From NCBI RefSeq assembly GCF_022827545.1, contig NZ_CP094669.1, positions 5,449,001-5,513,000 of the forward strand: a stretch of 64,000 nt of DNA, read 5' to 3'. Shown here piece by piece: positions 41,974-50,492 of this stretch (within the stretch, counting starts at the first letter, position 1; every line of letters begins with the position of its first letter). This DNA comes from Hymenobacter tibetensis. Lineage in GTDB: Bacteria; Bacteroidota; Bacteroidia; Cytophagales; Hymenobacteraceae. A program made the translations under genes and the position numbers. The notes below the pieces were generated by a model, which was given only the letters and a program-made list of their open reading frames with translations, did no database searches and was not told the origin of the DNA.

Positions 41974-42086
41974 CACTATGCGCTGCTGTAGTAAGCAGCC
42001 CCAAGCAAGCGAGCTATCCAAGCTGTTGGGCTCCAACTTCTTATTGAACGGTCACCTAGCCAACGCGCGGTGCTACATTCCACTTT

Positions 42087-43010
42087 ATGTCTGATTTCCT
42101 AACGCTGTACTCCCCGGCAACGGTGGCCAATGTGGTTTGCGGGTTCGATGTGCTCGGCTTTGCCCTGGAAGCACCCTATGATACCATGCACCTCCGCTTA
42201 AGAGACGAGCCGGGCGTAAGCATCGTGCACGAAGACGACTTCAACCTGCCCACGGAGCCGAAACGCAACGTGGCGGGGGCCGCCTTGCTGGCCTTGCTAC
42301 GGGCCGCCCCGGCTGGTACCGGCTTCGAGATGCGCATTCAGAAAGCTATTCTACCAGGTAGTGGCATTGGCAGCAGTGCGGCCAGTGCCGCCGGCGCCGT
42401 AGTGGGAGCCAACCAGTTGCTAGGCAACATCTTCACGAAAGAAGAGCTGGTACGCTTCGCCATGTTTGGGGAAGAAGTAGCATCGGGCGCGCAGCACGCC
42501 GACAACATTGCCCCGGCTATTTATGGTGGCGTTACGCTCATCCGCTCGGCCGAGCCGCTGGATGTCGTGCCGCTGTCGGCGCCGCCGCTACACGTAACGG
42601 TGGTACACCCGCAGATTGAGGTACGCACCGCCGATGCCCGCCAGATTCTCAAGCAGCAAGTCACGCTGAAAGCAGCCATCCGGCAGTGGGGCAATGTGGC
42701 CGGACTGGTAGCGGGCCTGTTGCAGTCAGATTACAAGCTGATTGGCCGCTCCCTAGAGGACGTTATCGTAGAGCCCGTACGCAGCATTCTGATTCCGGGG
42801 TTTGCGGCGGTGAAAGCCCGAAGCCTGGAAGCTGGCGCCTTGGGGGGAGGTATATCAGGTTCTGGCCCGTCCATTTTCATGCTCAGCGAAACCGAGGCCA
42901 CGGCGCAGGCTGTAGCGGCGGCCATGCGGGAAGTGTATCAGCAGCTAGGCGTTGACTTCCACATTCACGTCAGCACCATCAACTCCACCGGCGTACGCTT
43001 TGCCTCCTAG
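42087..43010 (+). CDS. thrB: Homoserine kinase
   Basis: 307 aa, a typical GHMP kinase length. The ATP loop PGSGIGSSAASAAGAVVGAN is at about 92-111, preceded by the N-terminal YSPATVANVVCGFDVLGFAL block and followed by the C-terminal glycine-rich GGGISGSGPSIFML. It phosphorylates homoserine in the cytoplasm for the threonine synthase encoded next. It lies 113 bp after thrA and 62 bp before thrC, so all three are one operon under the attenuator. Confidence 0.96.
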   Translation: MSDFLTLYSPATVANVVCGFDVLGFALEAPYDTMHLRLRDEPGVSIVHEDDFNLPTEPKRNVAGAALLALLRAAPAGTGFEMRIQKAILPGSGIGSSAASAAGAVVGANQLLGNIFTKEELVRFAMFGEEVASGAQHADNIAPAIYGGVTLIRSAEPLDVVPLSAPPLHVTVVHPQIEVRTADARQILKQQVTLKAAIRQWGNVAGLVAGLLQSDYKLIGRSLEDVIVEPVRSILIPGFAAVKARSLEAGALGGGISGSGPSIFMLSETEATAQAVAAAMREVYQQLGVDFHIHVSTINSTGVRFAS

Positions 43011-43072
43011 CGCGGCAAGCTCGCCGTGCCATTCAGTAAGAACGGCCGTGACTGGCTACACAACTCAACTTC

Positions 43073-44365
43073 ATGCGCTACTATAGTCTCAATCAGCAAG
43101 CTCCACCCGTTGACTTCCAGGCCGCTAGCATTGCGGGCCAGGCCCCAGATGGTGGCCTCTACTTTCCCGAGCAGATTCCTAAGTTTTCCAAGGAATTGCT
43201 TCACAACCTGAACACCATCCCCCGCGCCGAACTAGCTTTCGAGGTGATTCGGCCATACGTCGGCGACGCTATTCCGGACGACGTCCTGCGCGGCATCTGC
43301 GCCGAAACTGTGGCGTTCGAATTTCCGCTAGTACCCGTCACTAGTCAGATAGCCGCCTTGGAGCTGTTTCATGGGCCTACGCTGGCGTTTAAGGACGTGG
43401 GGGCGCGGTTCATGAGCCGCTGCCTTGGCTACTTCTCTCGGCAGCAAACGGCCCCCGTTACGGTGCTGGTCGCTACATCCGGTGATACCGGAGGAGCCGT
43501 AGCCGACGGATTTTTGGGCGTGGAGGGGGTTGAGGTGGTTATCCTGTATCCGTCGGGCAAGGTCAGCCCGCTGCAAGAGTTACAGCTAACTACGCTCGGT
43601 CAGAACATCACGGCACTGGAAGTGCGCGGCAACTTCGACGACTGCCAGCGGCTGGTCAAGCAGGCGTTCCTTGACCCGCGCGTGACCAGCCACCGGCAGC
43701 TCACCTCGGCCAATTCTATTAATGTGGCCCGTTGGCTGCCCCAGCAGTTCTACTATTGCTTCGCGCTGCAACAATGGGAGCAGCCGGCACCACCGGTAGT
43801 AGCGGTACCAAGCGGCAACTTCGGCAATATTTGCGCGGGGCTGATGGCCCATGCCTCAGGCCTCCCCATTGGGCATTTTGTGGCGGCTTGCAATGCTAAT
43901 TCCGCTGTGGCGGACTACCTGCGGACCGGTACTTTCGAGGCGCGGCAGGCCATTGCCACCCTCTCCAATGCTATGGATGTCGGCAACCCCAGCAACTTCG
44001 GGCGCATTCTGGAGCTGTTCGGAAAGCGCCACGCAGACATCAGCCGCTTGGTGAGCGGAGCAGTGGTTTCCGACGCCGATACCACGGCAACCATCGGGCG
44101 GGTGCACCAGGAAACAGGGTACTTGCTCGATCCACACGGCGCGGTGGCCCTGTGGGCGCTAGAACAGTATCTGAGTGAGCACCCAACGGAGCACGGTATT
44201 TTCCTGGAAACAGCGCACCCAGTGAAGTTTCCGGAAGTAGTGGAACCCGTAATTGGCACCACGGTGCCGGTGCCGGTAGCTGTGCAGGGGCTCCTAAGCC
44301 GTACCAAGCAAAGCGTGCTGCTGGAACCTTCGTATGAGGCGTTGCAAGAGTTTTTGCTACGATAG
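43073..44365 (+). CDS. thrC: Threonine synthase
   Basis: 430 aa. PLP-binding lysine in HGPTLAFKDVGARFM (about K104), phosphate-binding ATSGDTGGAV and SGNFGNICAG loops, and the N-terminal MRYYSLNQQAPPVDFQAASI block typical of the bacterial (class II, E. coli ThrC-like) enzyme. It converts O-phosphohomoserine to threonine and phosphate. Last gene of the thr operon; the next gene starts 97 bp further on the same strand. Confidence 0.96.
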   Translation: MRYYSLNQQAPPVDFQAASIAGQAPDGGLYFPEQIPKFSKELLHNLNTIPRAELAFEVIRPYVGDAIPDDVLRGICAETVAFEFPLVPVTSQIAALELFHGPTLAFKDVGARFMSRCLGYFSRQQTAPVTVLVATSGDTGGAVADGFLGVEGVEVVILYPSGKVSPLQELQLTTLGQNITALEVRGNFDDCQRLVKQAFLDPRVTSHRQLTSANSINVARWLPQQFYYCFALQQWEQPAPPVVAVPSGNFGNICAGLMAHASGLPIGHFVAACNANSAVADYLRTGTFEARQAIATLSNAMDVGNPSNFGRILELFGKRHADISRLVSGAVVSDADTTATIGRVHQETGYLLDPHGAVALWALEQYLSEHPTEHGIFLETAHPVKFPEVVEPVIGTTVPVPVAVQGLLSRTKQSVLLEPSYEALQEFLLR

Positions 44366-44462
44366 TTTTTTGTCTGGCACCGAAACTTGCGGGCGGGGCA
44401 GCGGGTAGTTGGGGAAGTGCGGCCGTTGTCGTCTCTTTGTTTTGTTGATTTGCTTTTCTGTC

Positions 44463-45149
44463 ATGCCTCACTTTCTCCGCTCACTTGCCGGACTTCTCTT
44501 GCTTTCCAGCCTGCTAGCTGCTTGTAGCTCCGACCAAATTGAGCACATCAAAGACGGCAAGAAAATCGCCATTACCCTCGACAAAATGGTGGTGAAGCGC
44601 ATCCTGCCCGTGGACTTACTCCGCGCTACGCGCTGGGCCGGCGATTCACTGACGGGCCACGCTGACCAGGAGCTACGACGCGTTCTGGCCGAGAAGTTGC
44701 AAGCCGGGGGCGTAGCAGCCGCTCTCCCCTACTGCCGTCCCGAAACGTTCGCCTCCGTCGATTCAATAGAAAAAGACCTGCAAGCTGTTGCCCAACGGCG
44801 GAGTACGCGGCCCCGCAACCGTGCAAATCAAGCAAGCCTTGCTCCTCCTGACATGCAGCCTGACACCGTCCGGCGCGTGGCGCGTCTTAGCGGCGAGGTA
44901 TTCACGTACCAGCGGCCTATTACCCTCAGTGATGCACTCTGCCTGCGATGCCACGGAGAAGTGGGCAAAGACATTACGGCTCCTGACTACGCACTTATTC
45001 AAAAGCAATACCCTCAAGACCAGGCCACTGGCTACCGAGTAGGTCAGCCCATGGGAGTTTGGCAAGTCACTTTACAGCGGGCCGGCATAGCTGAGTTTTA
45101 CACGATGAAGACCCGGAAAATTATGAAGCCCCGCAAAAAGCTATTTTAG
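44463..45149 (+). CDS. Exported c-type heme lipoprotein (Tll0287/DUF3365-like)
   Basis: 228 aa from the ATG at 44463, with lipoprotein signal and lipobox LLAAC (C21). A single CxxCH heme site is in LCLRCHGEVG (about residue 160). The surrounding layout (AALPYCRPETF early, a VRRVARLSG block, and the end GQPMGVWQVT) fits the Tll0287-like/DUF3365 heme sensor domain, which in other bacteria senses gases or redox state. A soluble lipoprotein form without a kinase suggests electron transfer or sensing at the membrane. One bp-scale gap to the MORN gene (36 bp) suggests a two-gene unit. Confidence 0.82.
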   Translation: MPHFLRSLAGLLLLSSLLAACSSDQIEHIKDGKKIAITLDKMVVKRILPVDLLRATRWAGDSLTGHADQELRRVLAEKLQAGGVAAALPYCRPETFASVDSIEKDLQAVAQRRSTRPRNRANQASLAPPDMQPDTVRRVARLSGEVFTYQRPITLSDALCLRCHGEVGKDITAPDYALIQKQYPQDQATGYRVGQPMGVWQVTLQRAGIAEFYTMKTRKIMKPRKKLF

Positions 45150-45185
45150 TTGAACCGCTATCTATCCCCCTTCTTTCCGTTGTCG

Positions 45186-45959
45186 ATGCTATTCTCTGCG
45201 AAGCGCTCTGGGTTGTTCTGGCTATGCCTCGTATTGCTTGCCAGTAGTTCAGGTTGGGCGCAACGTCCAGCTGTGCAGAAGGCGAAGTTCGACGAGTGTT
45301 ATCGGGTGGTTGGCAAAGACAGTGTGGTATTCTTCTACTCCGCCGACTATGTGCTTACTCCACTCGGTTGCGCAACCATCCGCCGGCATGCGCGGATAGA
45401 TAGTGCCGGCCGCTTTTTAGGGTTTGTCCACGACTACAACTTAGCCAACAACTTGCCGCTATTGAAAGGCGCTTTTCGGGAGGGGTTGATGGAAGGGCAA
45501 TTTGAAGTGTATCATACCACTGGCGAGTTGGCAGCCCGCGGCCACTACCGCCAAGGCCGCCAGGTGGGCGACTGGGGGTACTGGTACCCGTCGGGTAGGC
45601 GGCGGCAGATTCTGAGCTTCCGCAATGGCCTCGACCCACTGGTGCAGCAGTTTTGGGACGAAGCAGGCCAGCAGTTGGTTAAAGATGGCAACGGCGCTTG
45701 GTACTGCCAAGAAGACGGCCTGCAGCTCCAGGGCAACGTAGTGGGCGGTATTCCGGACGGGCGCTGGCAGCTACGCCGGATAGCCGATGAAAGCTTGGTG
45801 GCAAGGGAAACGTTTGTAAAAGGAAATTTTCGGAACGGGGTTTCCATTGACAGAATGGAATCCTACCGCGACCAGTCGCGCTTCAGCATAGGTGACTGGG
45901 AAAGCTATAGGCAAGCCGAGAAGTATGTACTAGGAACTTCTTGTCCGCCAGTAAAATAA
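45186..45959 (+). CDS. Secreted MORN/YwqK-repeat protein
   Basis: 257 aa from the ATG at 45186; the frame opens at a TTG at 45150, but the signal peptide (MLFSAKRSGLFWLCLVLLAS) begins here. Mature residues carry MORN-like/YwqK repeats: GAFREGLMEGQFEVYHTTGE, GHYRQGRQVGDWGYWYPSG, NVVGGIPDGRWQL. These beta-hairpin repeats are common in exported Bacteroidota proteins. A name as antitoxin is often attached to YwqK-type proteins but has no support here. Encoded directly after the heme lipoprotein. Confidence 0.78.
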   Translation: MLFSAKRSGLFWLCLVLLASSSGWAQRPAVQKAKFDECYRVVGKDSVVFFYSADYVLTPLGCATIRRHARIDSAGRFLGFVHDYNLANNLPLLKGAFREGLMEGQFEVYHTTGELAARGHYRQGRQVGDWGYWYPSGRRRQILSFRNGLDPLVQQFWDEAGQQLVKDGNGAWYCQEDGLQLQGNVVGGIPDGRWQLRRIADESLVARETFVKGNFRNGVSIDRMESYRDQSRFSIGDWESYRQAEKYVLGTSCPPVK

Positions 45960-46016
45960 AAGATCAAACAGGTTGTTTACCCAACCTTACAGCGAATTTT
46001 ACAGTTTCGGGATACT

Positions 46017-47285
46017 ATGAATGTTCCTGCATCCGCACAATTGCCCATCGTCGTGGTTGGCGCTGGTATGGCCGGCCTGACTTGTGCCAACTACCTCCAC
46101 CGCGCTGGCTGCCCCGTAGTGGTACTGGAAGCCGCCGAGGCCGTAGGGGGCCGCGTCCGGACCGACGTTACGTCTGACGGTTTTCGCCTCGACCATGGCT
46201 TTCAAGTGCTGCTTACCAAGTACCCGGAAGTGCAGCGCATGATGGACTACGGCGCTTTGAACCTGCGGGCGTTCCGCTCCGGTGCTGTTATCCGCCTGCC
46301 CGATGGCCGCGAAACCACCTTGCGCAACCCGCTGCAGCAACCTCTGGCCGCGTTTCCAGCCCTCACGGCTCCTATTGGCACCCTAGCCGATAAGCTGCGC
46401 ATTCTGAGTTTGGTGCAGCACGTGCGCAGCCACAGCGCCGAGGAGCTGCTAGCGCATCCCGCCACCGACACGCTAACCTTTCTGCGGCGCTACGGCTGGA
46501 GCGAGCAAATAATTGACAGCTTTTTCCGGCCCTTCTTCGGGGGGGTATTTCTGGACCGTAGTCTGACCACGGCCAGCAACTTCTTCGAGTTTGTATTTCA
46601 GCAGTTTGTTGAAGGGGAAGCAACAGTGCCCGCTCTAGGTATGCAGCAGATTCCGGAGCAGCTCGCCAACCGCCTACCAGCCGGCGCTGTGCGCCTCAAT
46701 ACCCCGGTCGAGGCGGTGGAGGGTACCACGGTGCATTTGCGCGGTGGCACCACTATAGCCGCATCTGCCGTCGTGTTGGCCACCGACGGTGATACTACCG
46801 CTCGGTTGCTGCCTCACTTACCGCAACTGCATGCTACCACGTGGCGGCGGACCACCTGCACCTATTTCTCGGCTCCAGCCTCACCCGGCCGGCAAGACAA
46901 GCTGCTCCGGCTCAACGCCGCCCACGGCCAGATGGCGCACAACGTCTGCTTTCCCTCAGATGTCTCACCCGATTACGCCCCGGCGGGCCGGACGCTGGTA
47001 TCCGTGAGCACGCATGGCGAGCATCATTTGCCTGAAACCACTCTGGTGGCCATGCTGCACGCAGAATTGATGGTGTGGTTTGGCAACGAAGTAGCAGACT
47101 GGCACCATCTGCGCACTTACCATATCCCCCATGCCCTCCCAGTTTATGCCAACGGCCAGGCGCAACACCAAGATCTGAAGCTTAGCAGCACACTCTACCG
47201 TTGCGGCGACTACACCGCATATCCGTCGTTGAATGCCGCTATGGCTTCCGGCCGACAAGTGGCTGAAATGATCCTTACCTCTTAA
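46017..47285 (+). CDS. FAD-dependent amine oxidase/desaturase family protein
   Basis: 422 aa. N-terminal FAD motif VVVGAGMAGLTCANYLHRAG (about 12-31), then VLEAAEAVGGRVRTDVTSDG, the GG-R-type flavin motif of the amine oxidase/protoporphyrinogen oxidase/phytoene desaturase superfamily, and a C-terminal GDYTAYPSLNAAMASGRQVA block. It resembles the plant-like or cyanobacterial desaturase/PPO group more than HemG. The substrate is undetermined: heme precursor and carotenoid oxidations are both possible, and no carotenoid or heme gene is adjacent. Convergent with exonuclease III over an 18-bp hairpin. Confidence 0.85.
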   Translation: MNVPASAQLPIVVVGAGMAGLTCANYLHRAGCPVVVLEAAEAVGGRVRTDVTSDGFRLDHGFQVLLTKYPEVQRMMDYGALNLRAFRSGAVIRLPDGRETTLRNPLQQPLAAFPALTAPIGTLADKLRILSLVQHVRSHSAEELLAHPATDTLTFLRRYGWSEQIIDSFFRPFFGGVFLDRSLTTASNFFEFVFQQFVEGEATVPALGMQQIPEQLANRLPAGAVRLNTPVEAVEGTTVHLRGGTTIAASAVVLATDGDTTARLLPHLPQLHATTWRRTTCTYFSAPASPGRQDKLLRLNAAHGQMAHNVCFPSDVSPDYAPAGRTLVSVSTHGEHHLPETTLVAMLHAELMVWFGNEVADWHHLRTYHIPHALPVYANGQAQHQDLKLSSTLYRCGDYTAYPSLNAAMASGRQVAEMILTS

Positions 47286-47302
47286 TTAAACGAGCCTGTT
47301 GG

Positions 47303-47348
47303 TTTTCAGCAGTGGCGCTTTCTAGGCGCTAAGCGCCACTGCTGAAAA
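47303..47348. terminator. Bidirectional hairpin between convergent genes
   Basis: Perfect 18-bp stem (47303-47320 with 47331-47348) and a 10-nt loop, between the flavoprotein gene (ends 47285) and xth (ends 47356). Starts TTTT on the left and ends AAAA on the right, so the T-run is only weak on either strand. Confidence 0.65.
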
Positions 47349-47355
47349 CTACCCA

Positions 47356-48117
47356 TCAGAAAGACAGATAAGCCGGACAGTGGTCTGAGTGCACTACATC
47401 TGGCAGAAGGCCCGCTTCCTGAATACGAGGCTCTAATTCTTTGTCAACCAGCAAGTGGTCGAGGCGCCAGCCTACATTGCGCTTGCGCGAGCCAGCTCGG
47501 TAGCTCCACCAAGAGTAGTGCCCCGTAGCCTCGCCGTGGTGGTGACGGAACGAGTCGGTATAGCCGTCGGCCAGCAAATCCTTGAACCATTGCCGCTCTT
47601 CCGGAGTGTACCCAGGGCTGTTCTGGTTTGCTTTAGGGTTGTGCAGGTCGATGGGGGTCTGGCAGCAGTTGTAATCCCCTCCAATGATAAGGCGACGACC
47701 CTCGGCTCGGAGCTGGCGCACATAGTCGCGGAAGAAATGCAGCCACGCCACCTTGAACGTCTGCCGCTCCGGGCCGCTGGTACCGGAAGGCATATACACG
47801 TTTAGGATCGAGTAGTCTTCAAAGTCCAGCCGTAGCACGCGCCCTTCGGCATCGTAAAGCGCGGTTCCGCAGCCCACTTCCACGTGCAGTGGCAAGTGCT
47901 TAGTGAACGTAGCAACGCCACTGTAGCCAGGCTTCTCGGCGGGGTGCAGATACGCGTGGTACCCGAGAGCAATGAATCCCGTCACGTCTAGCTCTTCCCG
48001 TCCAGCTTTGATTTCCTGCAAGCATAATACGTCTGGCTGTGCTTCTCGCACCCAGTCTAGCAGCCCTTTGCTCAGCGCCGAGCGTAAGCCATTGACGTTG
48101 TAGCTGATAATGTTCAT
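47356..48117 (-). CDS. xth: Exodeoxyribonuclease III
   Basis: 253 aa. Endonuclease/exonuclease/phosphatase fold with the ExoIII catalytic blocks: LCLQEIKAG (metal-binding E), YSGVATFTK, GGDYNCCQ (D and N), and the C-terminal HSDHCPAY (D-H pair). The N-terminal MNIISYNVNGLRSA is typical of bacterial XthA/ExoA. It cleaves at abasic sites and degrades 3' ends in base-excision repair. The start at 48117 is the only sensible one. Separated by a hairpin from the next minus-strand genes upstream. Confidence 0.95.
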   Translation of the reverse strand: MNIISYNVNGLRSALSKGLLDWVREAQPDVLCLQEIKAGREELDVTGFIALGYHAYLHPAEKPGYSGVATFTKHLPLHVEVGCGTALYDAEGRVLRLDFEDYSILNVYMPSGTSGPERQTFKVAWLHFFRDYVRQLRAEGRRLIIGGDYNCCQTPIDLHNPKANQNSPGYTPEERQWFKDLLADGYTDSFRHHHGEATGHYSWWSYRAGSRKRNVGWRLDHLLVDKELEPRIQEAGLLPDVVHSDHCPAYLSF

Positions 48118-48140
48118 CTAAGTACTTGAGGATTGCTAGA

Positions 48141-48182
48141 TGGCTGCTTGTGGGAGGTTGGTCACCACCCAACAAGCAGCCA
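48141..48182 (-). terminator. Hairpin upstream of xth
   Basis: Arms 48141-48151 and 48172-48182 form an 11-bp stem with further GGG/CCC pairing inside. It follows the stop of the 48191-48550 gene on the minus strand; no T-run. Confidence 0.45.
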
Positions 48183-48190
48183 CCCAACTG

Positions 48191-48550
48191 TCAGTTATCT
48201 GAATCAAAATATTCCAGCATGTGCCATTTCAGCATGCGCTCTTGCTCTTTCAAACTAGCAAAGGGTACAGCCTGCACCAAGCGGTAGTGAGGCCAGCCTT
48301 CTTCGTCCACTCTTTCCAGCTCGTAGTGCCCTGACAGGCTGAAGAGCTTGCAGGTGGCAATGTGCATGAGGTCTTGCTTTTGCTCTTTGGTGAACGGACC
48401 GGCACCCTGCCCAAGTTCCTGTACGCCAATAAGCAGGAGCAACGCATTCAAATCAGGCTTTTTACCGAACCGCTCACGCATCTCGTTCATGAGCTGCCAC
48501 CAACGGGCCTCAAACTCGGCTTCTGTTTCTTGCGGATCTAGGTAGCTCAT
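48191..48550 (-). CDS. Conserved hypothetical, coupled to the AhpD-like gene
   Basis: 119 aa from the ATG at 48550 (MSYLDPQETEAEFEARWWQL). This ATG overlaps the TGA of the upstream gene in the form ATGA, so translation is coupled; a longer frame to 48766 runs through that gene and is not used. The protein is soluble and helical, with an E-rich N-terminus and the block HIATCKLFSLSGHYELER. I do not recall a named domain. The coupling ties it to the AhpD-like protein. Confidence 0.8.
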   Translation of the reverse strand: MSYLDPQETEAEFEARWWQLMNEMRERFGKKPDLNALLLLIGVQELGQGAGPFTKEQKQDLMHIATCKLFSLSGHYELERVDEEGWPHYRLVQAVPFASLKEQERMLKWHMLEYFDSDN

Positions 48551-48924
48551 GCGTCGTGGGAGTGCAGCGGGGCGGGCGTGGTAGCCTCCTCTTTCAAGAT
48601 TTCCCAATACTCCACGGCGCGCCGGAAGTGCGGAATCACAATGCTGCCCCCAATCAGGTTGGCAATGGCAAACACCTCGTAGATTTCCTCGTCGGTTAGC
48701 TTCTCTTCGTAACACTTCCCGAGATGGTACTTGATGCAGTCGTCGCAGCGCAGCACCATGCTGCACGCCAAGCCAAGCATTTCCTTGGTTTTCACGTCTA
48801 GGGCGCCCGCCTGATAAGTGTTGGTATCAAGGTTGAAGAAGCGCTTAATTACTTTATTATCAGCCGCCATGATCTTCTCGTTCATGCGCTGGCGATACTC
48901 GTTGAATTCGGTTACCTGAGACAT
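48547..48924 (-). CDS. Carboxymuconolactone decarboxylase/AhpD-like protein
   Basis: 125 aa, the usual small CMD size. The CxxC redox site is in MVLRCDDCIKYHLGKC (about 56-71), with a downstream histidine and a helical fold (TDEEIYEVFAIANLIGGSIV). AhpD-like members act as disulfide reductases for peroxidases; others are decarboxylases. With CDDC intact, redox is more likely here. Overlaps the following gene by 4 bp (ATGA). Confidence 0.88.
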   Translation of the reverse strand: MSQVTEFNEYRQRMNEKIMAADNKVIKRFFNLDTNTYQAGALDVKTKEMLGLACSMVLRCDDCIKYHLGKCYEEKLTDEEIYEVFAIANLIGGSIVIPHFRRAVEYWEILKEEATTPAPLHSHDA

Positions 48925-48990
48925 ATAGAATGTGTGCTAGGAGGTTCAGAAATAAGGAAACACGAAAGTAGGCACAAATGCTCCGGCGGC

Positions 48991-49021
48991 TTGTATTCTC
49001 CGTTACCAGGGCCTACTTTAC
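48991..49021 (+). promoter_or_regulatory. Candidate promoter of doxX-comF
   Basis: TTG (48991-48993), 20 nt, then TACTTTAC (49014-49021), the same -7 variant as seen before thrL. It lies inside the frame that extends doxX upstream, which supports the later ATG at 49059. Confidence 0.4.
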
Positions 49022-49058
49022 TTGTGCTTATCTCTATCCTTTGTCTTTTCTATCTAGT

Positions 49059-49661
49059 ATGGGCGTTATTCGATTTTGGCGCACGGCGCTGACGCTGCTT
49101 TTAGGCATTACTTTCTTCACTTCCGGTATGGCCAAGCTCTACTACAATCACCTGTTCTGGGGATGGATTGGTCCTGTATGGTTGGCTGAGCGCTTGCAGC
49201 CTTTTCAGTTAGGTCTTTACGTAGCCTTTATTGCGGCCAGTCAGCTAGTTACAGGCTTCCTCTTGCTTACGCGTCGCTTTTGGTTGCTGGGCGCAGTGCT
49301 TCTCGTACCAATGCTAGCCAACATCCTGCTTGTGACTATCTCCTTGCAGTGGCCAGGCACCCCTTACATAGTAGCGGTATTGCTGCTAATGAATCTGGCC
49401 TTACTGTTTTCCGAGCATCAGCGGTTGCGGGTGCTATGGTCACGGGCAGCGTATGTGCCCGCATCAGCAGGACCAGCGCGTACTGTTACCGGCCATGTAG
49501 TTTGGGTGGCGGGGCTTCTTCTGAGCGTTTCAGCCGCTCCAATATCATATGTGTTGTTGCCGTTAAGCTATTGGCTGGCTATTGGTGGCGTTGTGCTAGC
49601 ATGCTGCAGTTTCTTGGCTGATTCCTACTCTCCTCGCCGCCTTCGGGCCACCATGCCATGA
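49059..49661 (+). CDS. DoxX/MauE-like integral membrane protein
   Basis: 200 aa from the ATG at 49059, directly before the first helix; the candidate promoter at 48991-49021 excludes the longer frame. Four to six helices (about 10-30, 45-70, 75-95, 100-120, 145-165, 170-190). The N-terminal TLLLGITFFTSGMAKLYYN is DoxX-like. Such proteins take part in redox or sulfur reactions in some species, but most are uncharacterised. The TGA overlaps the comF start (ATGA), so the two are translationally coupled. Confidence 0.78.
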   Translation: MGVIRFWRTALTLLLGITFFTSGMAKLYYNHLFWGWIGPVWLAERLQPFQLGLYVAFIAASQLVTGFLLLTRRFWLLGAVLLVPMLANILLVTISLQWPGTPYIVAVLLLMNLALLFSEHQRLRVLWSRAAYVPASAGPARTVTGHVVWVAGLLLSVSAAPISYVLLPLSYWLAIGGVVLACCSFLADSYSPRRLRATMP

Positions 49662-50353
49662 TGCCCAGCTTTCTAGCCGATTTTATTGGCTTAGTTTTCC
49701 CAAAGGTGTGTTTGGCTTGCGAGCAGGCCTTAAGCCGGGGCGAAGACCATCTATGTACCACTTGCCGGGTCCAACTGCCTTACACAGATTATCATCTGCT
49801 GGCTGCTACCGACAATCCAGTGGCTCGCCGTTTTTGGGGCCGCGTGCCGGTATGCCACGCCCTGAGCTATCTGCGGTTCTTGCGCCGTGGGCGAGTTCAA
49901 CACCTGTTACACCAGCTCAAGTACAAAGGGCAGCGCGACGTCGGCTTAGTACTTGGTCGGTGGTATGGTCATGACCTAGCTCTTCACAACTTCCATTTCG
50001 ACTTGATTGTACCGGTACCGCTTCACCCTAAAAAGCTTGCCAAGCGCGGATACAACCAATCCGACCCGTTTGCGGAAGGCTTAGCGGAAAGCTTGCACAT
50101 TCCGTGGGACGCCAACGGGCTACGCCGGCTAGAGCACACCGACTCGCAAACGCAGAAGAACCGCGTTGAACGATGGCAGAACGTGGCCGAAGTATTTGAA
50201 GTAGCCACCCCAGCTAGCATCCAAGGCAAACACGTTCTGGTAGTTGACGATGTACTGACCACTGGAGCCACACTCGAAGCGTGTGCAGCAGCGCTGTTAG
50301 CAGCAGGTGCCACCGAAGTAAGCATAGCCACCATTGCTTGCGCAGATAGATGA
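49658..50353 (+). CDS. comF: ComF family phosphoribosyltransferase-like protein
   Basis: 231 aa. N-terminal zinc ribbon with CLACEQ and CTTC (about 14-34), then a type I PRTase fold with the PRPP motif VLVVDDVLTTGATLEAC (about 190-206). ComF is needed for DNA uptake in naturally competent bacteria, but members occur widely without known competence. Starts with ATGATG overlapping the doxX stop. Convergent with gldJ over a 21-bp hairpin. Confidence 0.92.
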   Translation: MMPSFLADFIGLVFPKVCLACEQALSRGEDHLCTTCRVQLPYTDYHLLAATDNPVARRFWGRVPVCHALSYLRFLRRGRVQHLLHQLKYKGQRDVGLVLGRWYGHDLALHNFHFDLIVPVPLHPKKLAKRGYNQSDPFAEGLAESLHIPWDANGLRRLEHTDSQTQKNRVERWQNVAEVFEVATPASIQGKHVLVVDDVLTTGATLEACAAALLAAGATEVSIATIACADR

Positions 50354-50410
50354 CTTAAACTTGACTGCGGGCATCTAGCGAGTAGTATTCCCCCCAGCAC
50401 AGCCCTATAC

Positions 50411-50456
50411 ACAAAACAAGAGCGGCTTGCCAGTTGGCAAGCCGCTCTTGTTTTGT
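50411..50456. terminator. Bidirectional 21-bp hairpin between comF and gldJ
   Basis: Arms 50411-50432 and 50435-50456 are fully complementary; with a realistic AGTT loop the stem is 21 bp. Its ends are rich in A and T (AAAACAAG / CTTGTTTT), so it serves both converging genes. Confidence 0.7.
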
Positions 50457-50492
50457 AGCCATTATCGAATTCAACGAATCCGATTACGATGC

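Noticed and set aside
45186..45959. Toxin-antitoxin antitoxin (YwqK label)
   Set aside because: It is an exported repeat protein with a signal peptide and there is no toxin gene beside it.
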